From: Mactromeris polynyma
Lineage: Eukaryota > Mollusca > Bivalvia > Venerida > Mactridae
Assembly (NCBI GenBank): GCA_032209605.1
Contig: JASFXZ010000001.1
Coordinates: 14,340,256-14,404,255, forward strand
Length of the DNA: 64,000 nucleotides
Direction of reading: 5' to 3'
Positions 20,819 through 33,100 of the stretch are shown in pieces (the first letter of the stretch is position 1; every line of letters starts with the position of its first letter). The translations under genes and the position numbers were made by a program. The notes beneath the pieces were generated by a model, which had not been told where the DNA came from, ran no database searches, and worked only from the letters and a program-made list of their open reading frames with translations.

Positions 20819-23800
20819 ACAAAGAAGTCGAGCATCTTGGTGTATGGCTCTCACAAAGAAGTCGAGCATCTTGGTGTATGGCTCTCACAAAGAAGTCGAG
20901 CATCTTGGTGTATGGGTCTCACAGTTTGTCGAGCATCTTGGTGTATGGCTCTCACAGTTTGTCGAGCATCTTGGTGTATGGCTCTCACAAAGAAGTCGAG
21001 CATCTTGGTGTATGGCTCTCACAAAGAAGTCGAGCATCTTGGTGTATGGCTCTCACAAAGAAGTCGAGCATCTTGGTGTATGGCTCTCACAAAGAAGTCG
21101 AGCATCTTGGTGTATGGCTCTCACAGTTTGTCGAGCATCTTGGTGTATGGGTCTCACAAAGAAGTCGAGCATCTTGGTGTATGGCTCTCACAGAGAAGTC
21201 GAGCATCTTGGTGTATGGCTCTCACAAAGAAGTCGAGCATCTTGGTGTATGGGTCTCACAAAGAAGTCGAGCATCTTGGTGTATGGCTCTCACAGAGAAG
21301 TCGAGCATCTTGGTGTATGGGTCTCACAAAGAAGTCGAGCATCTTGGTGTATGGGTCTCACAAAGAAGTCGAGCATCTTGGTGTATGGGTCTCACAAAGA
21401 AGTCGAGCATCTTGGTGTATGGCTCTCACAAAGAAGTCGAGCATCTTGGTGTATGGCTCTCACAGAGAAGTCGAGCATCTTGGTGTATGGGTCTCACAAA
21501 GAAGTCGAGCATCTTGGTGTATGGGTCTCACAAAGAAGTCGAGCATCTTGGTGTATGGCTCTCACAAAGAAGTCGAGCATCTTGGTGTATGGGTCTCACA
21601 AAGAAGTCGAGCATCTTGGTGTATGGCTCTCACAGAGAAGTCGAGCATCTTGGTGTATGGCTCTCACAGTTTGTCGAGCATCTTGGTGTATGGCTCTCAC
21701 AGAGAAGTCGAGCATCTTGGTGTATGGCTCTCACAGAGAAGTCGAGCATCTTGGTGTATGGCTCTCACAGAGAAGTCGAGCATCTTGGTGTATGGCTCTC
21801 ACAGAGAAGTCGAGCATCTTGGTGTATGGGTCTCACAAAGAAGTCGAGCATCTTGGTGTATGGGTCTCACAAAGAAGTCGAGCATCTTGGTGTATGGCTC
21901 TCACAAAGAAGTCGAGCATCTTGGTGTATGGCTCTCACAAAGAAGTCGAGCATCTTGGTGTATGGGTCTCACAGAGAAGTCGAGCATCTTGGTGTATGGG
22001 TCTCACAGAGAAGTCGAGCATCTTGGTGTATGGCTCTCACAGTTTGTCGAGCATCTTGGTGTATGGCTCTCACAGAGAAGTCGAGCATCTTGGTGTATGG
22101 GTCTCACAAAGAAGTCGAGCATCTTGGTGTATGGGTCTCACAAAGAAGTCGAGCATCTTGGTGTATGGGTCTCACAGAGAAGTCGAGCATCTTGGTGTAT
22201 GGCTCTCACAAAGAAGTCGAGCATCTTGGTGTATGGCTCTCACAGTTTGTCGAGCATCTTGGTGTATGGGTCTCACAGTTTGTCGAGCATCTTGGTGTAT
22301 GGGTCTCACAGTTTGTCGAGCATCTTGGTGTATGGGTCTCACAAAGAAGTCGAGCATCTTGGTGTATGGGTCTCACAAAGAAGTCGAGCATCTTGGTGTA
22401 TGGGTCTCACAAAGAAGTCGAGCATCTTGGTGTATGGGTCTCACAAAGAAGTCGAGCATCTTGGTGTATGGGTCTCACAAAGAAGTCGAGCATCTTGGTG
22501 TATGGCTCTCACAGAGAAGTCGAGCATCTTGGTGTATGGGTCTCACAGAGAAGTCGAGCATCTTGGTGTATGGCTCTCACAAAGAAGTCGAGCATCTTGG
22601 TGTATGGCTCTCACAAAGAAGTCGAGCATCTTGGTGTATGGGTCTCACAAAGAAGTCGAGCATCTTGGTGTATGGGTCTCACAAAGAAGTCGAGCATCTT
22701 GGTGTATGGGTCTCACAAAGAAGTCGAGCATCTTGGTGTATGGGTCTCACAAAGAAGTCGAGCATCTTGGTGTATGGCTCTCACAAAGAAGTCGAGCATC
22801 TTGGTGTATGGGTCTCACAAAGAAGTCGAGCATCTTGGTGTATGGGTCTCACAAAGAAGTCGAGCATCTTGGTGTATGGCTCTCACAGAGAAGTCGAGCA
22901 TCTTGGTGTATGGCTCTCACAAAGAAGTCGAGCATCTTGGTGTATGGGTCTCACAGAGAAGTCGAGCATCTTGGTGTATGGCTCTCACAGAGAAGTCGAG
23001 CATCTTGGTGTATGGCTCTCACAGAGAAGTCGAGCATCTTGGTGTATGGCTCTCACAGAGAAGTCGAGCATCTTGGTGTATGGGTCTCACAAAGAAGTCG
23101 AGCATCTTGGTGTATGGGTCTCACAGAGAAGTCGAGCATCTTGGTGTATGGCTCTCACAAAGAAGTCGAGCATCTTGGTGTATGGGTCTCACAAAGAAGT
23201 CGAGCATCTTGGTGTATGGCTCTCACAGAGAAGTCGAGCATCTTGGTGTATGGGTCTCACAAAGAAGTCGAGCATCTTGGTGTATGGGTCTCACAAAGAA
23301 GTCGAGCATCTTGGTGTATGGGTCTCACAAAGAAGTCGAGCATCTTGGTGTATGGGTCTCACAAAGAAGTCGAGCATCTTGGTGTATGGGTCTCACAAAG
23401 AAGTCGAGCATCTTGGTGTATGGGTCTCACAGAGAAGTCGAGCATCTTGGTGTATGGGTCTCACAGAGAAGTCGAGCATCTTGGTGTATGGCTCTCACAA
23501 AGAAGTCGAGCATCTTGGTGTATGGCTCTCACAAAGAAGTCGAGCATCTTGGTGTATGGCTCTCACAAAGAAGTCGAGCATCTTGGTGTATGGGTCTCAC
23601 AAAGAAGTCGAGCATCTTGGTGTATGGGTCTCACAGAGAAGTCGAGCATCTTGGTGTATGGCTCTCACAGTTTGTCGAGCATCTTGGTGTATGGGTCTCA
23701 CAGTTTGTCGAGCATCTTGGTGTATGGGTCTCACAGAGAAGTCGAGCATCTTGGTGTATGGGTCTCACAAAGAAGTCGAGCATCTTGGTGTATGGCTCTC

Positions 23801-25060
23801 ACAGAGAAGTCGAGCATCTTGGTGTATGGCTCTCACAGAGAAGTCGAGCATCTTGGTGTATGGCTCTCACAGAGAAGTCGAGCATCTTGGTGTATGGGTC
23901 TCACAAAGAAGTCGAGCATCTTGGTGTATGGGTCTCACAGAGAAGTCGAGCATCTTGGTGTATGGCTCTCACAAAGAAGTCGAGCATCTTGGTGTATGGC
24001 TCTCACAAAGAAGTCGAGCATCTTGGTGTATGGGTCTCACAAAGAAGTCGAGCATCTTGGTGTATGGGTCTCACAGTTTGTCGAGCATCTTGGTGTATGG
24101 GTCTCACAGAGAAGTCGAGCATCTTGGTGTATGGGTCTCACAGAGAAGTCGAGCATCTTGGTGTATGGCTCTCACAGAGAAGTCGAGCATCTTGGTGTAT
24201 GGGTCTCACAAAGAAGTCGAGCATCTTGGTGTATGGCTCTCACAGAGAAGTCGAGCATCTTGGTGTATGGCTCTCACAGAGAAGTCGAGCATCTTGGTGT
24301 ATGGGTCTCACAGAGAAGTCGAGCATCTTGGTGTATGGCTCTCACAAAGAAGTCGAGCATCTTGGTGTATGGGTCTCACAAAGAAGTCGAGCATCTTGGT
24401 GTATGGGTCTCACAAAGAAGTCGAGCATCTTGGTGTATGGCTCTCACAGAGAAGTCGAGCATCTTGGTGTATGGCTCTCACAGAGAAGTCGAGCATCTTG
24501 GTGTATGGCTCTCACAGAGAAGTCGAGCATCTTGGTGTATGGCTCTCACAGAGAAGTCGAGCATCTTGGTGTATGGCTCTCACAAAGAAGTCGAGCATCT
24601 TGGTGTATGGCTCTCACAAAGAAGTCGAGCATCTTGGTGTATGGGTCTCACAGTTTGTCGAGCATCTTGGTGTATGGGTCTCACAAAGAAGTCGAGCATC
24701 TTGGTGTATGGCTCTCACAGAGAAGTCGAGCATCTTGGTGTATGGGTCTCACAGAGAAGTCGAGCATCTTGGTGTATGGCTCTCACAAAGAAGTCGAGCA
24801 TCTTGGTGTATGGGTCTCACAAAGAAGTCGAGCATCTTGGTGTATGGGTCTCACAAAGAAGTCGAGCATCTTGGTGTATGGGTCTCACAAAGAAGTCGAG
24901 CATCTTGGTGTATGGGTCTCACAAAGAAGTCGAGCATCTTGGTGTATGGGTCTCACAAAGAAGTCGAGCATCTTGGTGTATGGGTCTCACAGAGAAGTCG
25001 AGCATCTTGGTGTATGGGTCTCACAGAGAAGTCGAGCATCTTGGTGTATGGGTCTCACAG
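20819..25060. repeat. 33/34-bp minisatellite, about 125 copies, stop-free in all three + frames
   Basis: The core is TCGAGCATCTTGGTGTATGG then (C/G)TCTCAC, preceded by one of three heads: AAAGAAG or AGAGAAG (34-bp unit) or AGTTTG (33-bp unit). Outside these head types and the C/G site the copies are almost identical. All three forward frames stay open for 4.2-4.4 kb (1422-1461 codons), because the unit contains no stop in any frame and cycles through frames every 102 bp. The minus strand has TGA in each unit and is closed. All three frames are equally open, and 33-bp units occur freely without harm to any of them. This is not how a coding exon behaves. Confidence 0.97.
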
Positions 25061-25550
25061 GTTCTGGCAAAGTACGTTCATAGTTTCACTGATAATCTTC
25101 ACACATATTTTTTCATGTTATGCTTGACTGTTAAGTGTGACCTACTCACCGATTTTATTCCCTGTTTTTACTCAATTTAACGATAATCGGGCATATTGCG
25201 ATAAAAGTACATCAAATTTTAAGCGCAAAGTATTGGCGAGTGTGCTTCATTAAAAAATGTGTTCTTAACAAATGTTTGATACACATCAATTATTGCGTTG
25301 AATGTAACTGCTCACATGGTATCATACAGACGAACTTTATATATAGTTGTTTGCAAATGTATACGTATTAATGACAGTTGTTTCCTTCGTTGCAATGCTT
25401 GTTTGTGCTGGGTGTTTCGTGTACTTAACGAAATGTTATGCATTTATTTTTCTTCTATACTTGTATTAGATTCGTGCATTATTCTACTGTCGATTAAAAA
25501 TTAGTTGCGAATACCTTTATTGTGTTGCTCTGTTGTGCCACATACAGGCT
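25061..25550. other. AT-rich DNA, no recognised gene
   Basis: Short frame 25298-25504 (+) is cysteine-rich but matches nothing I know. No repeat recognised. Confidence 0.45.
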
Positions 25551-26520
25551 GTGCCGCAAAAACTCGTAGTTCGCGCACGAACTAAATGCGTCACGCATAT
25601 AGTTCGTGGCGAGGCGAACTATATGCGGCGAAAAGGCATGGCCATGTCGCATATAGCTATTTTATGTCTTGTTCTATTGATATAGTCATCATCATTATCA
25701 TCTGTTCTAATTTAAAGAATACATGTTTCCTCAAACTGCCATATACACATTAAAAAAGAATACAACTTTGTGTCACCTGACATATATTCCCCACATCAGA
25801 CAGTGGACAAATCTTCTGGATCAGTTCGGGGTATGTTTAATAAAATAACAGAACGATTTATGCTTAAATGAAATAAATAGTTTGATTTAGTGTTGCTTGA
25901 TTAAAATTCTACTAACGGCTTCGAGCAGAGGAAAGAGAGCAACCGTTAACATATTATCACATCGCCACATCTGTAGACGGTCGGACCCGGGATCAAACCA
26001 GCAAGCTTCGGACTAGACTTTTAGTACGTTGTGCTGGACGGGGATTCGTAATAAATCATTATTATTATTATTATCTTAACAGATAACACCAATGTGCGTT
26101 AGCAGTTAAAATGCTTTGGTCGCAATTAATACAAATGTTTAAAAATGTGTTTAAACTTATTATTTATGTGAGGTTTCTTTAAAATCCACAATTTGGTCAT
26201 ACATGTAGAAGGCGATGCGCTGACAAACATCTATTTGCCCACTATAATGCAGTTGTACATTAAAGGGTCATAACTCATTCGACCGACAGTTGTTGAGGAA
26301 CTTTGATACATAAGTCAGTTTATCTCCTTTTTAAATTTAAATTTGTTGATATTGTTTTCTTATTCAAATACACATTTCAAAAACATCTTTAGGAGAAGTG
26401 ATCTTAATGCGGCGTCGAGGCACTTGTCCGCCGCATTAAGCTAAAGTGAACTTAATGCGGCGCTCTTCGCTGCATATAGGTCACGCATAAACCATATGCG
26501 GCACGAACTATATTAGGCAC
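25551..26520. mobile_element. possible decayed foldback element with hairpin-rich ends
   Basis: Two clusters of hairpins lie about 800 bp apart. Left: 12-bp perfect arms GCATATAGTTCG (25595-25606) and CGAACTATATGC (25615-25626). Right: 12-bp perfect arms CTTAATGCGGCG (26403-26414) and CGCCGCATTAAG (26429-26440), with CTTAATGCGG again at 26451. Both outer edges, read inward, start GTGCC and contain ATGCGT(C/G)AC and TAGTTCGTG motifs. Alignment of the ends is imperfect and I cannot fix a target duplication, so this is tentative. The centre contains a tRNA-like SINE head and an ATT microsatellite. Confidence 0.35.
25979..26075 (-). mobile_element. degenerate tRNA-derived SINE head plus (ATT)n
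   Basis: On the minus strand, 26050 down to 25979 resembles the head of the SINE at 47503-47798. A GTCCAGCACAACG block sits where the D arm and box A belong, and GGTTTGATCCC (25989-25999) sits where box B belongs (consensus GGTTCGANTCC). The plus strand continues into about six ATT repeats (26050-26074). Cloverleaf pairing is poor, so it is not a functional tRNA. Confidence 0.4.
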
Positions 26521-27173
26521 TACATAGCTCTACGCAATGTGTATTGGTCTATATTTTGCAAAACGTATTTTCATTGGTTGATTACCTCACTGTTTGTTTA
26601 CAACTGTACCCAAGTAATTACAAACGTACTTTACGAGTACACTGAGAACATTTCAAATTGGTCACTTCTCTGACCGAAACAGTTTAATAATATCGAGGCA
26701 GCTCCCACTTCGACTAGGGTATTTGCAAATATAATTAGTACGACGTTCTGTTGCGGGGGGGGGGGGGGGTCGTCGTGTTATAACAGCAACTAGCGATTGC
26801 CACCGAACATAGCAAATCTTAACGATTTCCCCAACACGGTTCCGTAATAGGCAGAGTATACAAAGTAGCTAAACGTGAATACAAACCGAAATGAAACAAT
26901 CATTATATGTTTACGGAACATATGTTTCGCTGCCCGGAATATAGTTATTTAGTCATCGTAATATGTAGTCGTGTTTTCGCCTGCGACGGCGTGACGGCTC
27001 CAGTAGGAATCTGTACTATGTATATCTGAAATGAGTTTTATTTAAAGAAAATCATTGTAAAGAATGAATCAAACAACCTACGATAAATTAACTGCAATTT
27101 TAGCATATCCCGTTCATATATTGCGTAGCGTGGGAGAAAAAAACAGTCGGATGTAGTCTAAAGCACCAACCAA
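26521..27173. other. single-copy spacer with a G homopolymer
   Basis: Holds an uninterrupted run of at least 14 G around 26754-26769, and otherwise nothing recognisable before the satellite. Confidence 0.5.
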
Positions 27174-30100
27174 TGGTTTGTATATTTTACACGTTATGTC
27201 AGTCCTTCAGAATGGCTGGCTTTGACATTACTATGTAGTCTCACCACCATTTCATATACATGGTTTGTATATTTACACGTTATGTCAGTCGTTCAGAATG
27301 GCTGGCTTTGACATTACTATGTAGACTCACCACCATTTCATATACATGGTTTGTATATTTATACGTTATGTCAGTCCTTCAGAATGGCTGGCTTTGACAT
27401 TACTATGTAGACTCACCACCATTTCATATACATGGTTTGTATATGTTTACACGTTATGTCAGTCCTTCAGAATGGCTGGCTTTGACATTACTATGTAGAC
27501 TCACCACCATTTCATATACATGGTTTGTATATGTTTACACGTTATGTCAGTCCTTCAGAATGGCTGGCTTTGACATTACTATGTAGACTCACCACCAGTT
27601 CATATACATGGTTTGTATATGTTTACACGTTATGTCAGTCCTTCAGAATGGCTGACTTTGACATTACTATGTAGTCTCACCACCATTTCATATACATGGT
27701 TTGTATATGTTTACACGTTATGTCAGTCGTTCAGAATGGCTGGCTTTGACATTACTATGTAGTCTCACCACCATTTCATATACATGGTTTGTATATGTTT
27801 ACACGTTATGTCAGTCGTTCAGAATGGCTGACTTTGACATTACTATGTAGACTCACCACCATTTCATATACATGGTTTGTATATGTTTACACGTTATGTC
27901 AGTCCTTCAGAATGGCTGGCTTTGACATTACTATGTAGACTCACCACCATTTCATATACATGGTTTGTATATGTTTACACGTTATGTCAGTCCTTCAGAA
28001 TGGCTGGCTTTGACATTACTATGTAGACTCACCACCAGTTCATATACATGGTTTGTATATGTTTACACGTTATGTCAGTCGTTCAGAATGGCTGACTTTG
28101 ACATTACTATGTAGACTCACCACCATTTCATATACATGGTTTGTATATTTATACGTTATGTCAGTCGTTCAGAATGGCTGACTTTGACATTACTATGTAG
28201 ACTCACCACCATTTCATATACATGGTTTGTATATGTTTATAAGTTATGTCAGTCGTTCAGAATGGCTGACTTTGACATTACTATGTAGACTCACCACCAT
28301 TTCATATACATGGTTTGTATATGTTTACACGTTATGTCAGTCCTTCAGAATGGCTGGCTTTGACATTACTATGTAGACTCACCACCATTTCATATACATG
28401 GTTTGTATATGTTTACACGTTATGTCAGTCCTTCAGAATGGCTGGCTTTGACATTACTATGTAGACTCACCACCATTTCATATACATGGTTTGTATATGT
28501 TTACACGTTATGTCAGTCCTTCAGAATGGCTGACTTTGACATTACTATGTAGTCTCACCACCATTTCATATACATGGTTTGTATATGTTTACACGTTATG
28601 TCAGTCGTTCAGAATGGCTGACTTTGACATTACTATGTAGACTCACCACCATTTCATATACATGGTTTGTATATGTTTACACGTTATGTCAGTCGTTCAG
28701 AATGGCTGACTTTGACATTACTATGTAGACTCACCACCATTTCATATACATGGTTTGTATATGTTTACACGTTATGTCAGTCGTTCAGAATGGCTGGCTT
28801 TGACATTACTATGTAGTCTCACCACCATTTCATATACATGGTTTGTATATGTTTACACGTTATGTCAGTCCTTCAGAATGGCTGACTTTGACATTACTAT
28901 GTAGACTCACCACCATTTCATATACATGGTTTGTATATGTTTACACGTTATGTCAGTCCTTCAGAATGGCTGACTTTGACATTACTATGTAGACTCACCA
29001 CCATTTCATATACATGGTTTGTATATTTATACGTTATGTCAGTCCTTCAGAATGGCTGGCTTTGACATTACTATGTAGACTCACCACCATTTCATATACA
29101 TGGTTTGTATATTTATACGTTATGTCAGTCGTTCAGAATGGCTGACTTTGACATTACTATGTAGACTCACCACCATTTCATATACATGGTTTGTATATGT
29201 TTACACGTTATGTCAGTCCTTCAGAATGGCTGGCTTTGACATTACTATGTAGACTCACCACCATTTCATATACATGGTTTGTATATGTTTACACGTTATG
29301 TCAGTCCTTCAGAATGGCTGGCTTTGACATTACTATGTAGACTCACCACCAGTTCATATACATGGTTTGTATATGTTTACACGTTATGTCAGTCGTTCAG
29401 AATGGCTGACTTTGACATTACTATGTAGTCTCACCACCATTTCATATACATGGTTTGTATATGTTTACACGTTATGTCAGTCGTTCAGAATGGCTGGCTT
29501 TGACATTACTATGTAGTCTCACCACCATTTCATATACATGGTTTGTATATGTTTACACGTTATGTCAGTCGTTCAGAATGGCTGACTTTGACATTACTAT
29601 GTAGACTCACCACCATTTCATATACATGGTTTGTATATGTTTACACGTTATGTCAGTCCTTCAGAATGGCTGGCTTTGACATTACTATGTAGACTCACCA
29701 CCATTTCATATACATGGTTTGTATATTTATACGTTATGTCAGTCGTTCAGAATGGCTGACTTTGACATTACTATGTAGACTCACCACCATTTCATATACA
29801 TGGTTTGTATATTTACACGTTATGTCAGTCCTTCAGAATGGCTGACTTTGACATTACTATGTAGACTCACCACCATTTCATATACATGGTTTGTATATGT
29901 TTACACGTTATGTCAGTCCTTCAGAATGGCTGACTTTGACATTACTATGTAGACTCACCACCATTTCATATACATGGTTTGTATATTTACACGTTATGTC
30001 AGTCCTTCAGAATGGCTGGCTTTGACATTACTATGTAGACTCACCACCAGTTCATATACATGGTTTGTATATGTTTACACGTTATGTCAGTCGTTCAGAA

Positions 30101-33100
30101 TGGCTGACTTTGGCATTACTATGTAGACTCACCACCATTTCATATACATGGTTTGTATATTTATACGTTATGTCAGTCGTTCAGAATGGCTGACTTTGAC
30201 ATTACTATGTAGACTCACCACCATTTCATATACATGGTTTGTATATGTTTACACGTTATGTCAGTCCTTCAGAATGGCTGGCTTTGAAATTACTATGTAG
30301 ACTCACCACCATTTCATATACATGGTTTGTATATGTTTACACGTTATGTCAGTCCTTCAGAATGGCTGGCTTTGACATTACTATGTAGACTCACCACCAT
30401 TTCATATACATGGTTTGTATATGTTTACACGTTATGTCAGTCCTTCAGAATGGCTGACTTTGACATTACTATGTAGTCTCACCACCATTTCATATACATG
30501 GTTTGTATATGTTTACACGTTATGTCAGTCGTTCAGAATGGCTGACTTTGACATTACTATGTAGACTCACCACCATTTCATATACATGGTTTGTATATGT
30601 TTACACGTTATGTCAGTCGTTCAGAATGGCTGACTTTGACATTACTATGTAGACTCACCACCATTTCATATACATGGTTTGTATATGTTTACACGTTATG
30701 TCAGTCGTTCAGAATGGCTGGCTTTGACATTACTATGTAGTCTCACCACCATTTCATATACATGGTTTGTATATGTTTACACGTTATGTCAGTCCTTCAG
30801 AATGGCTGACTTTGACATTACTATGTAGACTCACCACCATTTCATATACATGGTTTGTATATGTTTACACGTTATGTCAGTCCTTCAGAATGGCTGACTT
30901 TGACATTACTATGTAGACTCACCACCATTTCATATACATGGTTTGTATATGTTTACACGTTATGTCAGTCCTTCAGAATGGCTGGCTTTGACATTACTAT
31001 GTAGACTCACCACCATTTCATATACATGGTTTGTATATGTTTACACGTTATGTCAGTCCTTCAGAATGGCTGGCTTTGACATTACTATGTAGACTCACCA
31101 CCAGTTCATATACATGGTTTGTATATGTTTACACGTTATGTCAGTCGTTCAGAATGGCTGACTTTGACATTACTATGTAGTCTCACCACCATTTCATATA
31201 CATGGTTTGTATATGTTTACACGTTATGTCAGTCGTTCAGAATGGCTGGCTTTGACATTACTATGTAGTCTCACCACCATTTCATATACATGGTTTGTAT
31301 ATGTTTACACGTTATGTCAGTCGTTCAGAATGGCTGACTTTGACATTACTATGTAGACTCACCACCATTTCATATACATGGTTTGTATATGTTTACACGT
31401 TATGTCAGTCCTTCAGAATGGCTGGCTTTGACATTACTATGTAGACTCACCACCATTTCATATACATGGTTTGTATATGTTTACACGTTATGTCAGTCCT
31501 TCAGAATGGCTGGCTTTGACATTACTATGTAGACTCACCACCAGTTCATATACATGGTTTGTATATGTTTACACGTTATGTCAGTCGTTCAGAATGGCTG
31601 ACTTTGACATTACTATGTAGACTCACCACCATTTCATATACATGGTTTGTATATTTATACGTTATGTCAGTCGTTCAGAATGGCTGACTTTGACATTACT
31701 ATGTAGACTCACCACCATTTCATATACATGGTTTGTATATGTTTATAAGTTATGTCAGTCGTTCAGAATGGCTGACTTTGACATTACTATGTAGACTCAC
31801 CACCATTTCATATACATGGTTTGTATATGTTTACACGTTATGTCAGTCCTTCAGAATGGCTGGCTTTGACATTACTATGTAGACTCACCACCATTTCATA
31901 TACATGGTTTGTATATGTTTACACGTTATGTCAGTCCTTCAGAATGGCTGGCTTTGACATTACTATGTAGACTCACCACCATTTCATATACATGGTTTGT
32001 ATATGTTTACACGTTATGTCAGTCCTTCAGAATGGCTGACTTTGACATTACTATGTAGTCTCACCACCATTTCATATACATGGTTTGTATATGTTTACAC
32101 GTTATGTCAGTCGTTCAGAATGGCTGACTTTGACATTACTATGTAGACTCACCACCATTTCATATACATGGTTTGTATATGTTTACACGTTATGTCAGTC
32201 GTTCAGAATGGCTGACTTTGACATTACTATGTAGACTCACCACCATTTCATATACATGGTTTGTATATGTTTACACGTTATGTCAGTCGTTCAGAATGGC
32301 TGGCTTTGACATTACTATGTAGTCTCACCACCATTTCATATACATGGTTTGTATATGTTTACACGTTATGTCAGTCCTTCAGAATGGCTGACTTTGACAT
32401 TACTATGTAGACTCACCACCATTTCATATACATGGTTTGTATATGTTTACACGTTATGTCAGTCCTTCAGAATGGCTGACTTTGACATTACTATGTAGAC
32501 TCACCACCATTTCATATACATGGTTTGTATATTTATACGTTATGTCAGTCCTTCAGAATGGCTGGCTTTGACATTACTATGTAGACTCACCACCATTTCA
32601 TATACATGGTTTGTATATTTATACGTTATGTCAGTCGTTCAGAATGGCTGACTTTGACATTACTATGTAGACTCACCACCATTTCATATACATGGTTTGT
32701 ATATTTACACGTTATGTCAGTCCTTCAGAATGGCTGACTTTGACATTACTATGTAGACTCACCACCATTTCATATACATGGTTTGTATATGTTTACACGT
32801 TATGTCAGTCCTTCAGAATGGCTGACTTTGACATTACTATGTAGACTCACCACCATTTCATATACATGGTTTGTATATTTACACGTTATGTCAGTCGTTC
32901 TGAATGGCTTGCTTTGACATTACTATGTAGACTCACCACCATTTCATATACATGGTTTGTATATGTTTACACGTTATGTCAGTCCTTCAGAATGGCTGAC
33001 TTTGACATTACTATGTAGACTCACCACCATTTCATATAGATGGTTTGTATATTTATACGTTATGTCAGTCGTTCAGAATGGCTGACTTTGACATTACTAT

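Noticed and set aside
20795..25180. Open frames of 1461, 1422 and 1427 codons on the plus strand as a giant repetitive protein gene
   Set aside because: All three frames are equally open because a 33/34-bp unit has no stop in any frame; 33- and 34-bp units alternate freely, so no single frame is protected.
26753..26770. G homopolymer here (and similar runs near 45590 and 49165) as an assembly gap or G-quadruplex promoter element
   Set aside because: They are simple homopolymer runs with no nearby gene; the run at 49165 belongs to the hAT end. Length may be unreliable but nothing more can be supported.
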